Numbered from the stretch's first letter, positions 1-10,762 are shown. The stretch is DNA of 64,000 nt from Blastobasis lacticolella (GCA_905147135.1 LR990067.1:4030001-4094000); one strand, 5' to 3'. Notes: generated from the letters alone by a model not told the origin. Translations and numbers: made by a program.

Positions 1-63
1 TCAAACTGCCATTCATCTGGTATTATGGTGCTTTTGTTATTTAGCGCCCTAATACAAAATGTA

Positions 64-205
64 GTAAATAAATAATAATCGAGGACAAATTCACACCGCG
101 CCATCTAGCCTCAAAGTAAGCAAAGCTTGTGTTATGGGTGCTAGATAACTGATAAACTACTATATATATACTTATTATACATAACACATACACATTATAA
201 ATGTA
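64..205 (-). mobile_element. SINE-C fragment (tail and body)
   Basis: The plus strand carries the reverse complement of the SINE-C tail and body: the block around CACACCGCGCCATCTAGCC, then ATGGGTGCTAGATAACTGAT, ending near TACTTATTATACATA. The tRNA-like head is missing, so this copy is 5' truncated. Full-length relatives lie at 32797 and 36129. Confidence 0.8.
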
Positions 206-585
206 CGTACCTACTTTGAATAGATACCGCAAAAAAAGAAAAAAGGCTTTATTCAGACTTTCGCCAGCATTCATCGCCTTCCGTGCCTCCATTAGACGAA
301 GCATCCCTCCCGAAGTCCATCGGTAAAATGACACTTTGTAATTTCCTCCAACTCCCGCTCGATCATTGCCTGACATTTCGTTGTACAGACTATGTTTCTA
401 GCGGATGTCTTCATCCACGATTGGGCCATCAATACCGTATTGGTTTGTCACGACGCTATAAATGGCATTTCGTGTTTTTAGTATTATTTTTAAACATATT
501 TGCGCGGGATATCCCACTCGAAATGGAGCCAAGGAGTCACCCAACTGATGAAGTAGGTCATTTGTATGCTAATCACGTAACTTTA
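206..585. other. No recognisable feature
   Basis: An open stretch of 101 codons at 283-588 resembles no family I recognise and has no gene-like context. I treat it as chance or as old repeat debris. Confidence 0.4.
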
Positions 586-800
586 TAGCCAACAATTCTT
601 TGGTTTCAATAATTGAAATTGTTACTTTTGCAATTACATATGATTGATTTAGTAGTTTTTTCAGTTTATTGCAATAGAGCTTTGTGCTAACATATCTCTA
701 AACTAAACTAAACTAAACTAAACTGAACTCATGAAATCGTTGATACGGAATCGCAAAAGTAGCCATTTTAATAATTGAAATCAGAGAATTGTTGCCAACA
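586..800. mobile_element. MITE-1 copy 1, inverted-repeat element
   Basis: The ends are inverted copies of one another over about 50 bp (CCAACAATTCTTTGG at the left, CAGAGAATTGTTGCC at the right, each followed inwards by a TTTCAATNATTGAAAT block and then ACTTTTGC). No coding capacity. The second copy is at 56662-57130. The middle holds a short AAACT pentanucleotide run (about 701-723). Target duplication not clear. Confidence 0.7.
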
Positions 801-1060
801 GCATCTTGGAATTAGAATCCAGGTTGTGCTCCCGCGCGCGAGGGTCCAAAGAAGCACTCAGTATTATCCATCTTTAGTCGGTGGTGACCACTTTCCATCA
901 CCCCCCCTTCCCAACTTGTCTGTGACATTACTGAAATATAAAAGTCGTTGACGAAAAAAGACGGATGTTACCTTACGTTTGACGTGTGTAGATATATCTG
1001 TGTCCGTCATATTTCTATTTAAGTAAACTTGATCGGGGATTAGCTGACTTTCTGTCGGTT
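801..1060. other. Repeat debris
   Basis: Around 825-850 is a short piece resembling the SINE-A tail (TTGTGCTCCCGCG). Around 880-905 is a piece resembling the LINE-G end (GTGGTGACCACTTTCCATCA). The rest is unrecognised. Confidence 0.35.
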
Positions 1061-1075
1061 TGGGTAGAGATGATT

Positions 1076-1441
1076 CATCATCTTGGCGTTAATGCCCCGG
1101 TTGTGCTCTCGCGCACGAGGGCCCGGGGTCCGCCTTGACCATGATCAGGTCAGGAAATTACAGTGGAGCGACTGCCATCTGACCTCCATGACCCTGCTAT
1201 CAGGGGAACCTGACCAGATTGGATCATGGTTACACATCCAGTCGCCTGAATGTGCAGGTTTCATCACGATGTTTTCCCTCACCGTAAGAGCATCGGTTAG
1301 TATTCAACTAATTAATGTACATAACTCAGAAAACAGTCATAGGTAGGTACATGGCCGGAGCGGGTTTCGAACCCGGGACTTCTGGCTTACGAGTTGCATA
1401 CTCTAACCGCTCGGCCACCGACGCTCTAAGAGAGTAGTATC
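1076..1441 (-). mobile_element. SINE-A, full length with target duplication
   Basis: The plus strand runs from the inverted tail (ATCATCTTGGCGTTAATG) to the inverted tRNA-like head (B box GGGTTTCGAACCC near 1366, A-box region CCGCTCGGCC near 1407). It is flanked by a perfect 15-bp direct repeat TGGGTAGAGATGATT at 1061-1075 and 1442-1456. This fixes both ends and shows target-primed insertion. The open frame at 1083-1346 is SINE sequence, not a gene. Confidence 0.93.
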
Positions 1442-1456
1442 TGGGTAGAGATGATT

Positions 1457-2455
1457 ATGGTAAAATTAATATCTCCCTATCGTACTTACAGAATACTTCA
1501 GAAGTTCTAACAATGTGGACAATGTGGGAATAGTGTAGGGATGATGGAAGGGGTCTCCCTTCCATCTATTGTCTATGCGGTAATAATAAATACCTTTGAA
1601 ATTGATAACTCTCATTGAAGACCGATTGCAGGGCGGAAATTAAATTGTATAAAAGCATTTTAATATATAGGAAATTAAATTGTTACGATCTTAAGACGAG
1701 TTTTCCCCGAGCGCCATACAAACGTGGTTTGATCATAATTTGAATATTACGCTATCAAAGCCAGTGAAATTTTGTAGACGTGATCCAGAAAACAATATCT
1801 ATGCATGTGGTTTGACAGATTTTCGTTAAAATATATTGTTTCAAAGTTACGTTGGATTTAAGATTTCTATTCAAATTTGACATACATTTTAAGGTTTCCT
1901 CCCGCGTAGATACCTTTGTTGACGAGTAGCCCGATATTTCGACACAGTTGCATGCATCATGGTCACGGGACGACCCCATACCCTGAACAACACCCTTAAA
2001 ATATGTGATAATAACCGCGATAGTTTAAAACATTAAATTTAACATATTATTATTATTCAAATTAGTATTTAAAAATGAATTTTATTTAATTTGAATAAGT
2101 AGAATTATTTTATTTCAAGTTGATGTATACAATATTTGTATGCGGATTACAGCGGTATCTCTTAATGTAATATCTTACTGTACCTGTGTTTCACAAATAA
2201 ATTATTTGATTGATTAATTAAGCTATTCGTAAATTAGCAGACTCGTGCCCCTGTAGCTCTGTACGCTCCCTTTTACAGGCTTAGCGGGCTGTGTGTTAAT
2301 TCTATTATTTCATTGTGCGGAGTGGCTGGGTGTGGTAATGGACCGAGCATGAGTCCCTTTGTAATTATGTCCGTACAGTTTGTGTACGTAGTGGCTTCAA
2401 AATATAATTGTCATAATTATTATTAGGAACAGAGACGTGGTTGCTTACTGTGGGC
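1457..2455. other. AT-rich, no gene seen
   Basis: Contains a perfect small hairpin at 1543-1566 (arms GATGGAAGGG / CCCTTCCATC, loop GTCT). About 1680-1980 is not AT-extreme but matches nothing I recognise. No supportable coding region. Confidence 0.4.
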
Positions 2456-2565
2456 CTTATAAGAAAGCTGTCACCCAAAGGGCAATGGAAGGGGCTATGC
2501 TCGGAGTCTCGTTGCGGTAGAATCAGAAATGAGGAGATCCGCAAGCGAACCAAGGCGATATAGCC
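2456..2565 (+). pseudogene. RTE-D reverse transcriptase fragment
   Basis: Translation gives KKAVTQRAMEGAMLGVSLR, a stop, then after a frame change RIRNEEIRKRTKA. This is the post-polymerase region typical of RTE-like LINE proteins (VTQRAMERAMLGVSLRDRI type). It is a short, frameshifted relic. The same region lies on the other strand near 24300-24345. Confidence 0.7.
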
Positions 2566-3004
2566 CGTAGTAAAGTAGTAAAGTAATAAATAATATAGTA
2601 CCTTTCGTCTCGTATCGTATTTATTTACTCATTAACTTTAATTCTAATGCCGAATTTTAGTTTAATTCAAACTGATAATTTTATTTTTAAATTTTAATAA
2701 CGCTTTTCTATTTTATTTATGTACTAAAAACTACCTGCATATTTCTTACTTGTCATATTTGTAATAGCAGTCGGGTCTCAGTTTTTTTACTAGGTACCTA
2801 AATACCGAGCTACATACTTTTTATTTATACTCCGCATCCGAATCGGCGATATGAGAATCCCTTTGCTTCTTCGGGCTACCGTGGGAATCGTGGGATCTCT
2901 TTGGCACGGAAAATTTGGGCACCAATTTTCCTACGTATCCATGTAATATGATACAATATTGTATCAATCCTCCTCATTCTAGCGGTAAAGTCCGGGTAAG
3001 TAAT
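2566..3004. other. AT-rich, nothing seen
   Basis: Low-complexity AT-rich sequence without repeats or open frames that I can assign. Confidence 0.4.
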
Positions 3005-3342
3005 AATCATCTTGGCGTTAATGTCCCGGTTGTACTCTCGCGCACGAGGGCCCGGGGTCCGCCGTGACCATGATCCCGGATTTGGCAGGTCAAGTAATTA
3101 CAGTGGAGCGACTGAGGACCCTGCTACCAAGGGAACCTGACCAGATTGCATCATGGTTACACATCCAGTCGCCTGAATGTGCAGGTTTCATCACGATGTT
3201 TTCCCTCACCGTAAAAGCATCGGTTAGTATTCAACTAATGTACATGACTCAGACAACAGTCATTGGTACATGGCCAGAGCGGGATTTGATCCCGGGCCTC
3301 TGGCTTACGAGTCGTATACTCTAACCGCTCGGCCACCGACGC
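3005..3342 (-). mobile_element. SINE-A, near full length
   Basis: Inverted tail ATCATCTTGGCGTTAATG at the left; inverted B box and A-box region (CCGCTCGGCCACCGACG) at the right. About 15 bp is deleted in the middle relative to the 1076 copy (the block with GACTGCCATCTGACCTCC is shortened). A LINE-E 3' end follows directly. Confidence 0.88.
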
Positions 3343-3384
3343 ATCTGTACCGACGACGGTAAGGTAAGTGGATAGCGATAAATC

Positions 3385-3590
3385 TGCCAGCGAGTCCGCT
3401 CTTTTACCTTTACAATGCATACGGATAAGAAATAGAACGCGTTCCTGCGTGTGTTCCCTGATCAATATAATCTGGATACCTTCAAGGCTAGAGTGAATAG
3501 GCTGATCCAAGACCTGCTCCATCTTCGGCCGCATCGTCACTTACCAACAGGTGAGATGGCGGTCAAATGTCTGCTTGGCTAATATGAAAA
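3385..3590 (+). pseudogene. LINE-E 3' end (Jockey-superfamily-like)
   Basis: Reads FPDQYNLDTFKARVNRLIQD near 3455-3515, the C-terminal signature shared with the longer copy at 14236. An in-frame stop sits upstream. The 3' untranslated part (TCGGCCGCATCGTCACTTAC, then AGATGGCGGTCAAATG) ends in an A-run. 5' truncated and dead. Confidence 0.8.
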
Positions 3591-3604
3591 AAGTATTCCA
3601 AAGC

Positions 3605-3762
3605 CTCAAGTCCGTTAATTTACGTGGCTCTATTGAATAGTAACAGGATCTCAATAGCAGTTTTGCAAGTAGCAGAATACCGAAAACGCGTAAAACTGCC
3701 CTAGAGCTGCTATTGCGATCCAGTTACTATTCAATTCTGTCCCATAAATTAACGGACTTGAG
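3605..3762. mobile_element. Short foldback MITE
   Basis: The two ends are inverted copies: CTCAAGTCCGTTAATTTA at 3605-3622 and TAAATTAACGGACTTGAG at 3745-3762. The similarity continues inwards (TTGAATAGTAAC, GGATC, CAATAGCAG against their complements). At 158 bp it is almost entirely palindromic. No clear target duplication. Confidence 0.75.
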
Positions 3763-3897
3763 AGCCAGGTAAGCGCTTCCAGATTTACTGAAAGCTGTTT
3801 ACCACCAAAGTCCCTGGTTAAAAATTGAGGTTTTGCCATTTTAAGTGCGGCGACGAGGCGGCTACTGCCATATTCTGACTAAGGGCGTATAGTGTAT

Positions 3898-4343
3898 ACA
3901 CGTAGAAAGCTGACCGATCAGCGCTGATCTGCCAGCGCCTGTACTGGTCCATTTAGATAAACTCTTCAAAACGCAAGCGGGTACAAGCATGGGCTGGCTG
4001 ACTGTCTGTCTGAGTAGCCTGCAAAATGTCAAGCTCATCAGACGAAGATATTTTTCTGCTAGAAAATGGGATTCGCAAAACAAAGTGTACGCCCCGTAGT
4101 AGTGTATAAATAAAAAAGGAAAGTTTTGGGAGAATATAATCAATTATTTTAATTTTTTCACTTGCAAATTTAGCAATAAGCCTACCAGCGCTGATCGAAG
4201 CAGGTCGGAACTTGTCGGCAACGTTCGGCGTTTATCGGTGCTGGTTCGGCATAAAGTATAGAGACTGCATGCACTGACATCTGCCCGGACCGGTTCCAAT
4301 AAGCGCTGGTAGATCGGCGCTGGTAGCCTTCTTTCTACGTGTA
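3898..4343. mobile_element. Inverted-repeat element with CACGTAGAAAG ends
   Basis: Left end ATACACGTAGAAAG and right end CTTTCTACGTGTAT are inverted copies. The subterminal parts share repeated AGCGCTGATC/CCAGCGC blocks in inverted order. No transposase-like frame. The 93-codon frame across 3862-4143 is not recognisable. Confidence 0.65.
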
Positions 4344-4928
4344 TGTTTCCTCACACTACCTTTTATGGAAAAGCCTATTCGCCAGAGCTTTCCCTGTCTG
4401 TTGTTATGGACCTATAGGCTGGGGCCCCTAAGATGGTGATGGGTGAAGCCCCGAAACCCATTGGGACGCACTGAAAACCAGTGCCACTGAGTCAGCCGTG
4501 GCCAGCCATAAAAATATAGTAGATAGGAAATAATAAAAAAAAATTTTTAGTATAAAATGTTTATTCTGTAAGTAGTTAGCTGGTGCAGGATTAATGTTTA
4601 ATTGAGTTATTTCTGAATTCTTAACATTAAAATTCAGGACGCATTCCGTTTTACGGTAAGTGATACTGATAAGCGACTTTGCTGATAATATATAGTACTT
4701 TCACCTACTATATTACCGCCTACCATTTAAATATAATGGTAGGCAGACATAAAAAACAGTAAGATACTATATATAGGTTGGCAACCCTAGCCGTGGCTTA
4801 TGCTGAGTGCGGCTAATTGCATTCCTCAATGGCACGGCTATGACAATGGCGTATTTTTGGTATTGTATTTTGTATTGTGTGCCTTGGAAATAAATGCAAT
4901 AAACATATTTTTGTTATTTTACTTTACT
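4344..4928. other. No gene seen; AT-rich
   Basis: 4380-4510 is a more GC-rich block of unknown origin. A short palindrome (CCTACCATT / AATGGTAGG) lies near 4720-4745. The rest is AT-rich. Confidence 0.4.
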
Positions 4929-5196
4929 ATTCATCATCATCATCACAGTCCATAACAGTCCACTGCAGGACTTTGGGCCTCCCACAAAAGGGGAGGTTAT
5001 TGCCATAATCTCCACGCTTGGCAGGCGGGTTGGATATCGCAGTGTTGCAAACATAACAATGGAAAACGCTGCTGCCCATTTTCCAGTTTACGGAGGATCT
5101 AGATCTTTTGTCTCTAAACATTAGTCGCCTTGTACGACACCCACGAGTGTAAGGGGTTGGTGCTATTCTACTCTACCGGACACCACGCGGCAACTT
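4929..5196 (-). mobile_element. REP-B, near full length
   Basis: The plus strand runs from CATCATCATCACAGTCCATA (inverted GAT-repeat tail) to GGACACCACGCGG (inverted head). All internal blocks are present, including CTCCACGCTTGGCAGGCGGG. Small open frames here are repeat sequence. Confidence 0.88.
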
Positions 5197-5712
5197 TACT
5201 ATTGCATAGTCGCAAATTGTGACAAAGCTCTTTAAATAAAGGTAAAAAGAAACCTTTAAAAACACTATTGCATCATAAATATTTTATTATCAATGTCGTA
5301 TATATTTTTCATTGTTTGCTTGTCTATTGTGCAGTGCCATGTGCCAATATAATATTGTTATTTTATTACATTTTATAATATAACAAATTCCCGGTCACGT
5401 TCATCGGCAATATGATCTTTAGTAAACATTGACTCTTGACTCAGGTCAATCGCACGTCATTTTTCTATTGAATAGTGGCCCTGGGGCCCAAGTCTGCTAA
5501 TTGTATTTAACTAACATGCTATTCTTATGGTTATCGATTGCCATTGCAGGCTACCAATAATTGGCTCGCTGATGTAGAGTTCTAAAATTTACCAAGAGAC
5601 TGCAGTCTTAGTCTACAATAAGGTTTCAATCACATTAGGAAATAGTCCAATGACAGTTAAATGGAATGTCAATGGAAAACCATTAGTCGTAAATTAGAAG
5701 TTTTTTTTTTTT
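5197..5712. other. AT-rich, nothing seen
   Basis: No repeat or coding signal that I can support. Confidence 0.4.
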
Positions 5713-5795
5713 AAATTAGACTGTCCATACATTTGACCGTCGTCTCGCCTTGTGGTAAGGGAAGATGGAGCATGCCTGTCTAGGAACAACCTTTT
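5713..5795 (-). mobile_element. LINE-E 3' end fragment
   Basis: The reverse complement contains the LINE-E terminal block: GGCATGCTCCATCTT near the right, then AGGCGAGACGACGGTCAAAT and an A-run (T-run at 5701-5712 on the plus strand). The same end, in the other orientation, is at 7352. Confidence 0.65.
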
Positions 5796-5880
5796 CTCTG
5801 GAATAGCAAAAATGTGTCAAACTTCCTATTGAGATTTACTTAAGATTCAGTTGAGGTATTCGTAAATAAGGCAGACTTGA

Positions 5881-5968
5881 AGCGTGCTTAGGAGACCGAT
5901 TACCAAAATTAAGCATCGCACTCTGAGGCCGGCAACTGGATGAGTAATCTTTTCGTGCTTTGTACCTA
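5881..5968 (+). repeat. 5S rRNA-like SINE remnant
   Basis: Order of motifs: CGTGCTTAGGAGACCGAT, AAAATTAAGCA, GGCAACTGGATGAGTAATC, TTTGTAC. This matches the internal promoter layout of 5S rRNA (A-box AAGTTAAGCA, C-box GGATGGGTGACC). It is too diverged and too short to be a working 5S gene. Three similar pieces lie at 39393, 44245 and 60286. Confidence 0.5.
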
Positions 5969-5984
5969 GAAGAGACAGCCGTCC

Positions 5985-6140
5985 ATTTGGTATCTATCAC
6001 ACAGTGACAACGCACCTGCGGTTCTGCATTTTTGTTGCCGGCAATCTAAACGTATGAATCGTAGATGGTATCTACGACAGTTACCGCTTAACATCAGGTG
6101 AACTGTCTACTCGTTTGTCCCTGCATAGCAATAAAAAACT
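5985..6140 (+). mobile_element. LINE 3' end fragment (ACAACGCACCTGCGG type)
   Basis: Shares ACAGTGACAACGCACCTGCG, TTGTTGCCGGCAA and the CATCAGGTGAAC...CTCGTTTG end with fragments at 20786 and (inverted) 24690, then runs into ATAAAAAA. Assigned as a LINE 3' untranslated end because of the shared end and A-rich terminus. Confidence 0.5.
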
Positions 6141-6514
6141 GAACACTTTAGTGGGGTACTTCAGGAGTCATGGCTAGTTCAAAATGTAAAAGAATTAAGT
6201 GGTGTAAAGAAGGGGCGTGGGTTTGAAAGTGGGGGGTCCTCGAGTATTTGCTGCCAGAGCAACGTTTTTTAAGGGGTTGTAGTAGTAGTGGAGTATAAAC
6301 AGTTTAATAGGAGGGATCCTGAAAAAAATATTTTTCGGACTTTTTATAATTTTTGACATTTTTTCAAGATGGCGGCCGAAAAAAGGTATTTTGTGAAACG
6401 ATACAGCCATATATTTTTAAGTATGTTGGTTAGGAGCATGTTACTCTATCGCCATTTTTACTAACAACTAGCTATCATTTTCATTGCAAATGTCCAGACT
6501 ACGGTAACAGTGCC
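6141..6514. other. Nothing recognised
   Basis: The 71-codon minus frame at 6195-6410 is rich in Pro and Lys and has no known match in my knowledge. Probably chance. Confidence 0.35.
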
Positions 6515-6905
6515 ATCAGACGGGCCTTACGATTTTTTGCCACCTTAGTGGTGTACAATGAAAATGGACCGGGCGGACGTGCAGCTGGAGGTGTCCTATT
6601 TTTTATAGTATACCAATTTGTACGTATTTCACACGAATTTACAAAGTTTGCACTTTTGACGAACTAGAAATTTGCGTAAAAATACTACGCGCAAACTAAT
6701 ATTACCACTTTCTTTTTTATACCACTAAGGTGGCAACAAGCTTGCGGCCTGCCTGATGGTAAGCAATCACCGGGGGCATCATCCACGCGTTGCCGACCCC
6801 GTAAAAACCTTTTAACCCCTTTCTTGAAGAACTCCATGTTGTACTCTCCAGGGAAAACCTAATTGCACAACCTTAGTGTGCGTGGGAGAAAATTCCTTTG
6901 GAACC
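6515..6905. mobile_element. LINE-F 3' ends in inverted pair
   Basis: 6515-6560 carries the sense LINE-F terminus (TTGCCACCTTAGTGGTGTA). 6718-6905 carries the same terminus on the minus strand (ATACCACTAAGGTGGCAACA), followed by the longer LINE-F 3' region with CTCCATGTTGTACTCTCCAG. They face each other across ~160 bp of unrelated DNA. Confidence 0.7.
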
Positions 6906-7107
6906 GCACAGTTACCTACGGTAGAACCGTAATCGATACAAAAATTTGCATACTGGAAAAAATTTACCTCTTTTTTACACTTTTAAACTTAATTTAAAGT
7001 ACGTTGCACAGATATATAATTCCTAATTTTGATATAGCTTACAAATCCCGACATCTAGGTAAACGTTTTGGCAGATTTGCACAATGTAAAAGATGGGACC
7101 GAGGATG

Positions 7108-7338
7108 GCCGTGTAGTGTCCGGCAGAGTAGAATACAACCCCTTACACTCGTGGGTGTCGTACAAGGCGACTAATGTTTTCGAGGCAAAAGATCTAGAGT
7201 CTCCGTATTCTGGAAAATAGGTAGCAGCGTTTTCCATTGTTATATTTATAACACTGCGATCTCCAACCCGCCTGCCAACCTCCTTCCCTGGGAGAGGCGT
7301 TAAATCCTCCAGTGGACAGTAATGGGTTGTGTTGATGA
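7108..7338 (+). mobile_element. REP-B
   Basis: Head GGCCGTGTAGTGTCCGGCAG, middle block CAACCCGCCTGCCAA, end CCAGTGGACAGTAATGGGTT. About 20 bp around the GGAGATTATGGCAATAACC block is missing. The 118-codon minus frame crossing it is a shadow. Confidence 0.85.
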
Positions 7339-7351
7339 AAACATGGGATGG

Positions 7352-7470
7352 GATGGGGAGTGAATAGGCTGTACCTAGACAGGCATGCTCCATCTTCGGC
7401 CGCATCGTCATTTACTACCAGATAAGATGGCGGACAACTGATGCATGGACAGTCTAATTAAAAAAAAACT
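7352..7470 (+). mobile_element. LINE-E 3' end
   Basis: Reads GTGAATAGGCTGTACCTAGA, GGCATGCTCCATCTTCGGCC, GCATCGTCATTTAC, and ends TCTAATTAAAAAAAA. This is the 3' terminus shared with the 14236 and 3385 copies. Abuts REP-B. Confidence 0.75.
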
Positions 7471-7660
7471 GTACTGCGAATGTACTGTCGCATCCGCCCT
7501 GTCCAAAAATAAACAGAAATAAATACAATGGTAGGGATCCATTGTCAGTCAAGCTCTCCGACGTTTCCAATAACGGACAAGCAATTGGAAAAACATTCCA
7601 GAGTTTTAATTACGACCAACAGAGAGTAATGGCTGGGAGCATTAACTATTCCCTCAGGAC
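7471..7660. other. Nothing recognised
   Basis: Short unique-looking spacer between a LINE-E end and an hAT-like end. Confidence 0.3.
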
Positions 7661-8152
7661 AGGGGTTCTCAAACTTTAGATCGTTAGACCCCCTATTCTA
7701 CAGACTTTATTTGACGACCTGTGCGGGACAGTCGACTAACATCTCTGTAACATTAACGGTTTCGGGAGGTTGCGGGGTCGATTCCCGACCGACCAGGAAT
7801 TGAAATGATGATTTTTTATTTCTGATACAAAAAATAAAAAATTATAGGGTTGCAAAATTATTAAAAACTTATTTTTATGTTACAGCTGTAATGAAAATAG
7901 TATGGGAAAAGCTGTATCATGAACTATTTTTTAATTTTATGCACCGTCGTCAAAAAAGGTGATCCTTAAACGACTGTTTTCGAATAAGTAATTAGAACAT
8001 TACGCTATGAGTGTAGATAAAATTTATTATCGATCTTGAGTTAGTGTTTAAAATTAATACTGGTTGAGCATCTTATCCCTAACCCTTTAGTAGACCTACC
8101 GCGAGCCCCAAACTGGGGGGGGGGGGCACCATCATATACTTTGAGAACCTCT
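7661..8152. mobile_element. hAT-like MITE remnant
   Basis: Left end CAGGGGTTCTCAAACTTTAG and right end ACTTTGAGAACCTCTA are imperfect inverted copies of the CAGNGGTTCTCAAA-type terminus typical of hAT elements. The flanks (CCTCAGGA / TCTCAGTC) agree only partly, 5 of 8. A degenerate SINE-C head fragment (GGTCGATTCCCGACCG) sits inside near 7777. A G-run occurs near 8117. Confidence 0.55.
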
Positions 8153-8333
8153 ATCTCAGTCTTCACGTATTCGCTCCGAATACAATCGAATAACGTCGTT
8201 TCATTTTATTTCTTATTCTAGTTTCGCAATACGGCACTGCGTGGTTGTAGGATACCTTCTCACTATCTTGAATATTTATTTATTGTTTTATCTACTTTTA
8301 AAGAGAAGTTTGCTCTCAGCTCAAACGTTGTTA

Positions 8334-8452
8334 CGGGGTCGGCAGCGCGTGGGTGACACCCCTGGTATTGCAAACGTCCATAGGCTGCGGTGACTGCTTA
8401 CCATAAGACAGGTCGTAAGCTTGTTTGCCACTTTAGGGGTATAAAAAAAAGC
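8334..8452 (+). mobile_element. LINE-F 3' end
   Basis: TACGGGGTCGGCAGCGCGTG through GTAAGCTTGTTTGCCACTTT and ends GGGGTATAAAAAAAA. Full match in order to the LINE-F termini at 47030 and 61788. Confidence 0.8.
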
Positions 8453-8553
8453 TTGTTCTACTTATTTGAGTGGCTAAGCCGCGGTTGCTGTTTACTGACA
8501 TATGTCGGTAAGCAGTAAAACACGTAAACAGTTTATTTATTGATTACCAAGGG

Positions 8554-8882
8554 CAGTCATCATCTTGGCGTTAATGTCCCGGTTGTGCTCTCGCGATTTG
8601 GCAGATCGGATACCGTGGAGCGACTGCCATCTGACCTCCATGACCCTGCTAGCAGGCGAACCTGACCGGATTGGATCATGGTTACACATTCAGTCGCCTG
8701 AATGTGCAGGTTACATCACGATGTTTTCCTTCACCGTAAGAGCATCGTTTAGTATGAAACTAATGTACATAACTTAGAAAACAGTCATTGGTACAAGGCC
8801 GAAACGGGATTCGAACCCGGGACCTCTGGCTTACGCGTCGTATACTCAAACCGCTCGGCCACCGACGACGCTCCTATGATGA
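8554..8882 (-). mobile_element. SINE-A with target duplication
   Basis: Bounded by a 13-bp direct repeat TGATTACCAAGGG at 8541-8553 and 8883-8895. Internally deleted near the CGCACGAGGGCCCGGGG block (CTCGCG joins directly to ATTTGGCAGATC). Head intact, with B box and A-box region inverted at the right. Confidence 0.92.
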
Positions 8883-8895
8883 TGATTACCAAGGG

Positions 8896-9390
8896 AGGTG
8901 TTTACAGAAAAAACTTTAAAACTAATGTCTACAAGTACCTCAAAGGCCGGCACCGCAGTGTTGCCACATTGGGGTATTACTTAGGGCAATGTTTACAGGA
9001 AGATCTATAAAACGTACCTCAAACGCTGGCACCGCACAGTTGCAAGATCGGGTATTTTTTTGCCAGTCTGGCGATATTTGGAGATTATGTGGCGTAATTT
9101 TTTTGTGTTTTTCGTACAAATATATTATTCGTATATTTTGACGATAAAGAAAATAAGAACTGGCGAAATTCTCAATGAGCGTTTCATGCAAATGTATCAT
9201 TTTGACGAGAAATTAATTAAGAACTGGTGAAATTTCGAAACACCTAAGCATCAGGCAACCATGGGGCACCGCATCGGCACTCTTAGGTTGCAGATGTCCT
9301 GGACGAAGGCCGCTTTCCAGGTAGGTCGTCCATCTGTGTGCCTCCCTAGGCAATGTGAATAAATTGTGTCTATTTTTTGTAATTGTATTG
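8896..9390. other. Unclassified, weak internal duplication
   Basis: Two related blocks, near 8938-8985 and 9015-9060, share CCTCAAANGC.GGCACCGCA and a GGGTATT end, about 75 bp apart. This suggests a small degraded tandem duplication. 9240-9350 resembles LINE debris on the minus strand but I cannot assign it. Confidence 0.35.
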
Positions 9391-9648
9391 GCCGTGTGGT
9401 GTCCGGCAGAGTAGAATAGCACCAATCCTTTACACTCGTGGGTGTCGTACAACGCGACTAATGATTTCGAGGCAAAAGATCTAGAGTCTCCGTAGACTTG
9501 AAAATGGTCAGCAGCGTTTTCCATTATTATATTTATAACACGGCGATCGCCACCCGCCTGCCAAGCGTGAAGATTATGGCAATAACCTCCCCTTTCGTGG
9601 GAGAGGCCCTAAGTTCTGCAGTGGACTGTTATGGGGTGCGATGATATA
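9391..9648 (+). mobile_element. REP-B, near full length
   Basis: GGCCGTGTGGTGTCCGGCAG head, all internal blocks, CAGTGGACTGTTATGGGGTG end followed by GATGATA. Minus-strand frames here are shadows. Confidence 0.88.
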
Positions 9649-9659
9649 ATATGTAATAT

Positions 9660-10014
9660 AAGAGTGTCGGTGGCCGTGCGGTTAGAGTATGCAACTCGTA
9701 AGCCAGAGGTCCCGGGTTCGAATCTCGCTACGGCCATGTACCAATGACTATTTTCTGAGTTATGTAACTTAGTTGAATACTAACCGATGCTCTTACGGTG
9801 AGGGAAAACATCGTGATGAAACCTGCACATTCAGGCGACTGGATGTGTAACCATGATCCAATCTGGTCAGGTTCCCCTGGTAGCAGGGTCACGGAGGTCA
9901 GATGGCAGTCGCTCCACTGTAATTACCTGACCTGCCGAATCTTGGATCATGGTCAAGGCGGACCTAGGGCCCTCGTGCGCTAGATCACAACAGGGACATT
10001 AACGCCAAGATGAT
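9660..10014 (+). mobile_element. SINE-A, full length
   Basis: Reads GTCGGTGGCCGTGCGGTTAG (A-box region), CCCGGGTTCGAATCTCG (B box), then body and tail GACATTAACGCCAAGATGAT. The open frame 9798-9983 lies wholly inside the SINE. Follows REP-B by 12 bp. Confidence 0.92.
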
Positions 10015-10394
10015 TTTATTTTTATTTTTTTATGTATTTGTTATATGGATAATAAGTAGCCTGAAATAAAGATTATTTTATTTCATTTATTTCTTTTAAA
10101 CTATTAACATACATACAACGCAGGACGCATACTATAACACTACCTAGGTATTTTCGTAGGCAGTATCGGTAGTGCTCTGACAAGGCATCGTCCTGACCTA
10201 GATCTGTCCAACAACAATGCCTGCTTTGTATTCCGTTCGAAGTTAATGCCATTTCAGATGAAGGTGGAAGGTACACGTAGTGTCTACGCACCTGTGGCTC
10301 TACATTTGTTTTTCTGTTACAAAGGCTCTACATATATCACGCTTTTGTGACACTGGCTGCAGATTAATTCGTAGCCTAGTTTTCATAGAATTTT
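10015..10394. other. Mostly unassigned; LINE-like trace
   Basis: 10255-10320 (TACGCACCTGTGGCTCTACA) weakly resembles the ACAACGCACCTGCGG-type LINE 3' end seen at 5985. Nothing else recognised. Confidence 0.35.
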
Positions 10395-10585
10395 TTTTAT
10401 AACTCAAAGGTGGCAAGCTTACAGCCTGATGGTAAACAGTCACCGCAGCCTATGGCCGTTTGCAATACCAGCTTGCCGACCCCGTAAAAGCCTTTTCACC
10501 CCTTTCTTGACGGACTCCATGTTGTACTCTCCAGGGAAAACCTCTCCAGGTAGTTCATTCCACAACCTTAGTGTGCATGGTTAGG
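10395..10585 (-). mobile_element. LINE-F 3' region
   Basis: Inverted LINE-F terminus AAAGGTGGCAAGCTTACAGC, then CGACCCCGTAAAAGCC, CTCCATGTTGTACTCTCCAG and CACAACCTTAGTGTGCATGG, which encode the LINE-F C-terminus on the minus strand in better copies. Confidence 0.78.
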
Positions 10586-10633
10586 TAGGCTGTTTGGATA
10601 AGTATGTTCCATCTTCGACCACATACGATCAGG

Positions 10634-10762
10634 TATAACCCGCGTCACGAAAGAAGAGACTTGTCAAATGGCAGTGGAGGGGATTTCGCGCAGGTAATCG
10701 TATGCAGCGCAAGTCGAACCACGTGCCCGGCAAGTCTCTTCTTATTTGACACTAGCTATAAT
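10634..10762 (+). mobile_element. MITE-2 copy 1 (AAGAAGAGACTTG ends)
   Basis: AAAGAAGAGACTTG at the left and CAAGTCTCTTCTTA at the right form inverted termini, with a CGCAGGTAATCG middle. The second copy, in inverse orientation, is at 35068-35198 with the same TATAA-containing outer ends. Size ~130 bp, no coding. Confidence 0.75.

Noticed and set aside
701..723. AAACT repeat as interstitial telomere repeat
   Set aside because: The insect telomere unit is TTAGG/CCTAA; this is a different pentamer and very short.
1370..1425. tRNA-like sequences with good A and B boxes (also at 9662, 15412, 61099 and others)
   Set aside because: They are heads of SINE-A or SINE-C: continuous with SINE bodies, repeated, with target duplications, and without a full cloverleaf acceptor stem.
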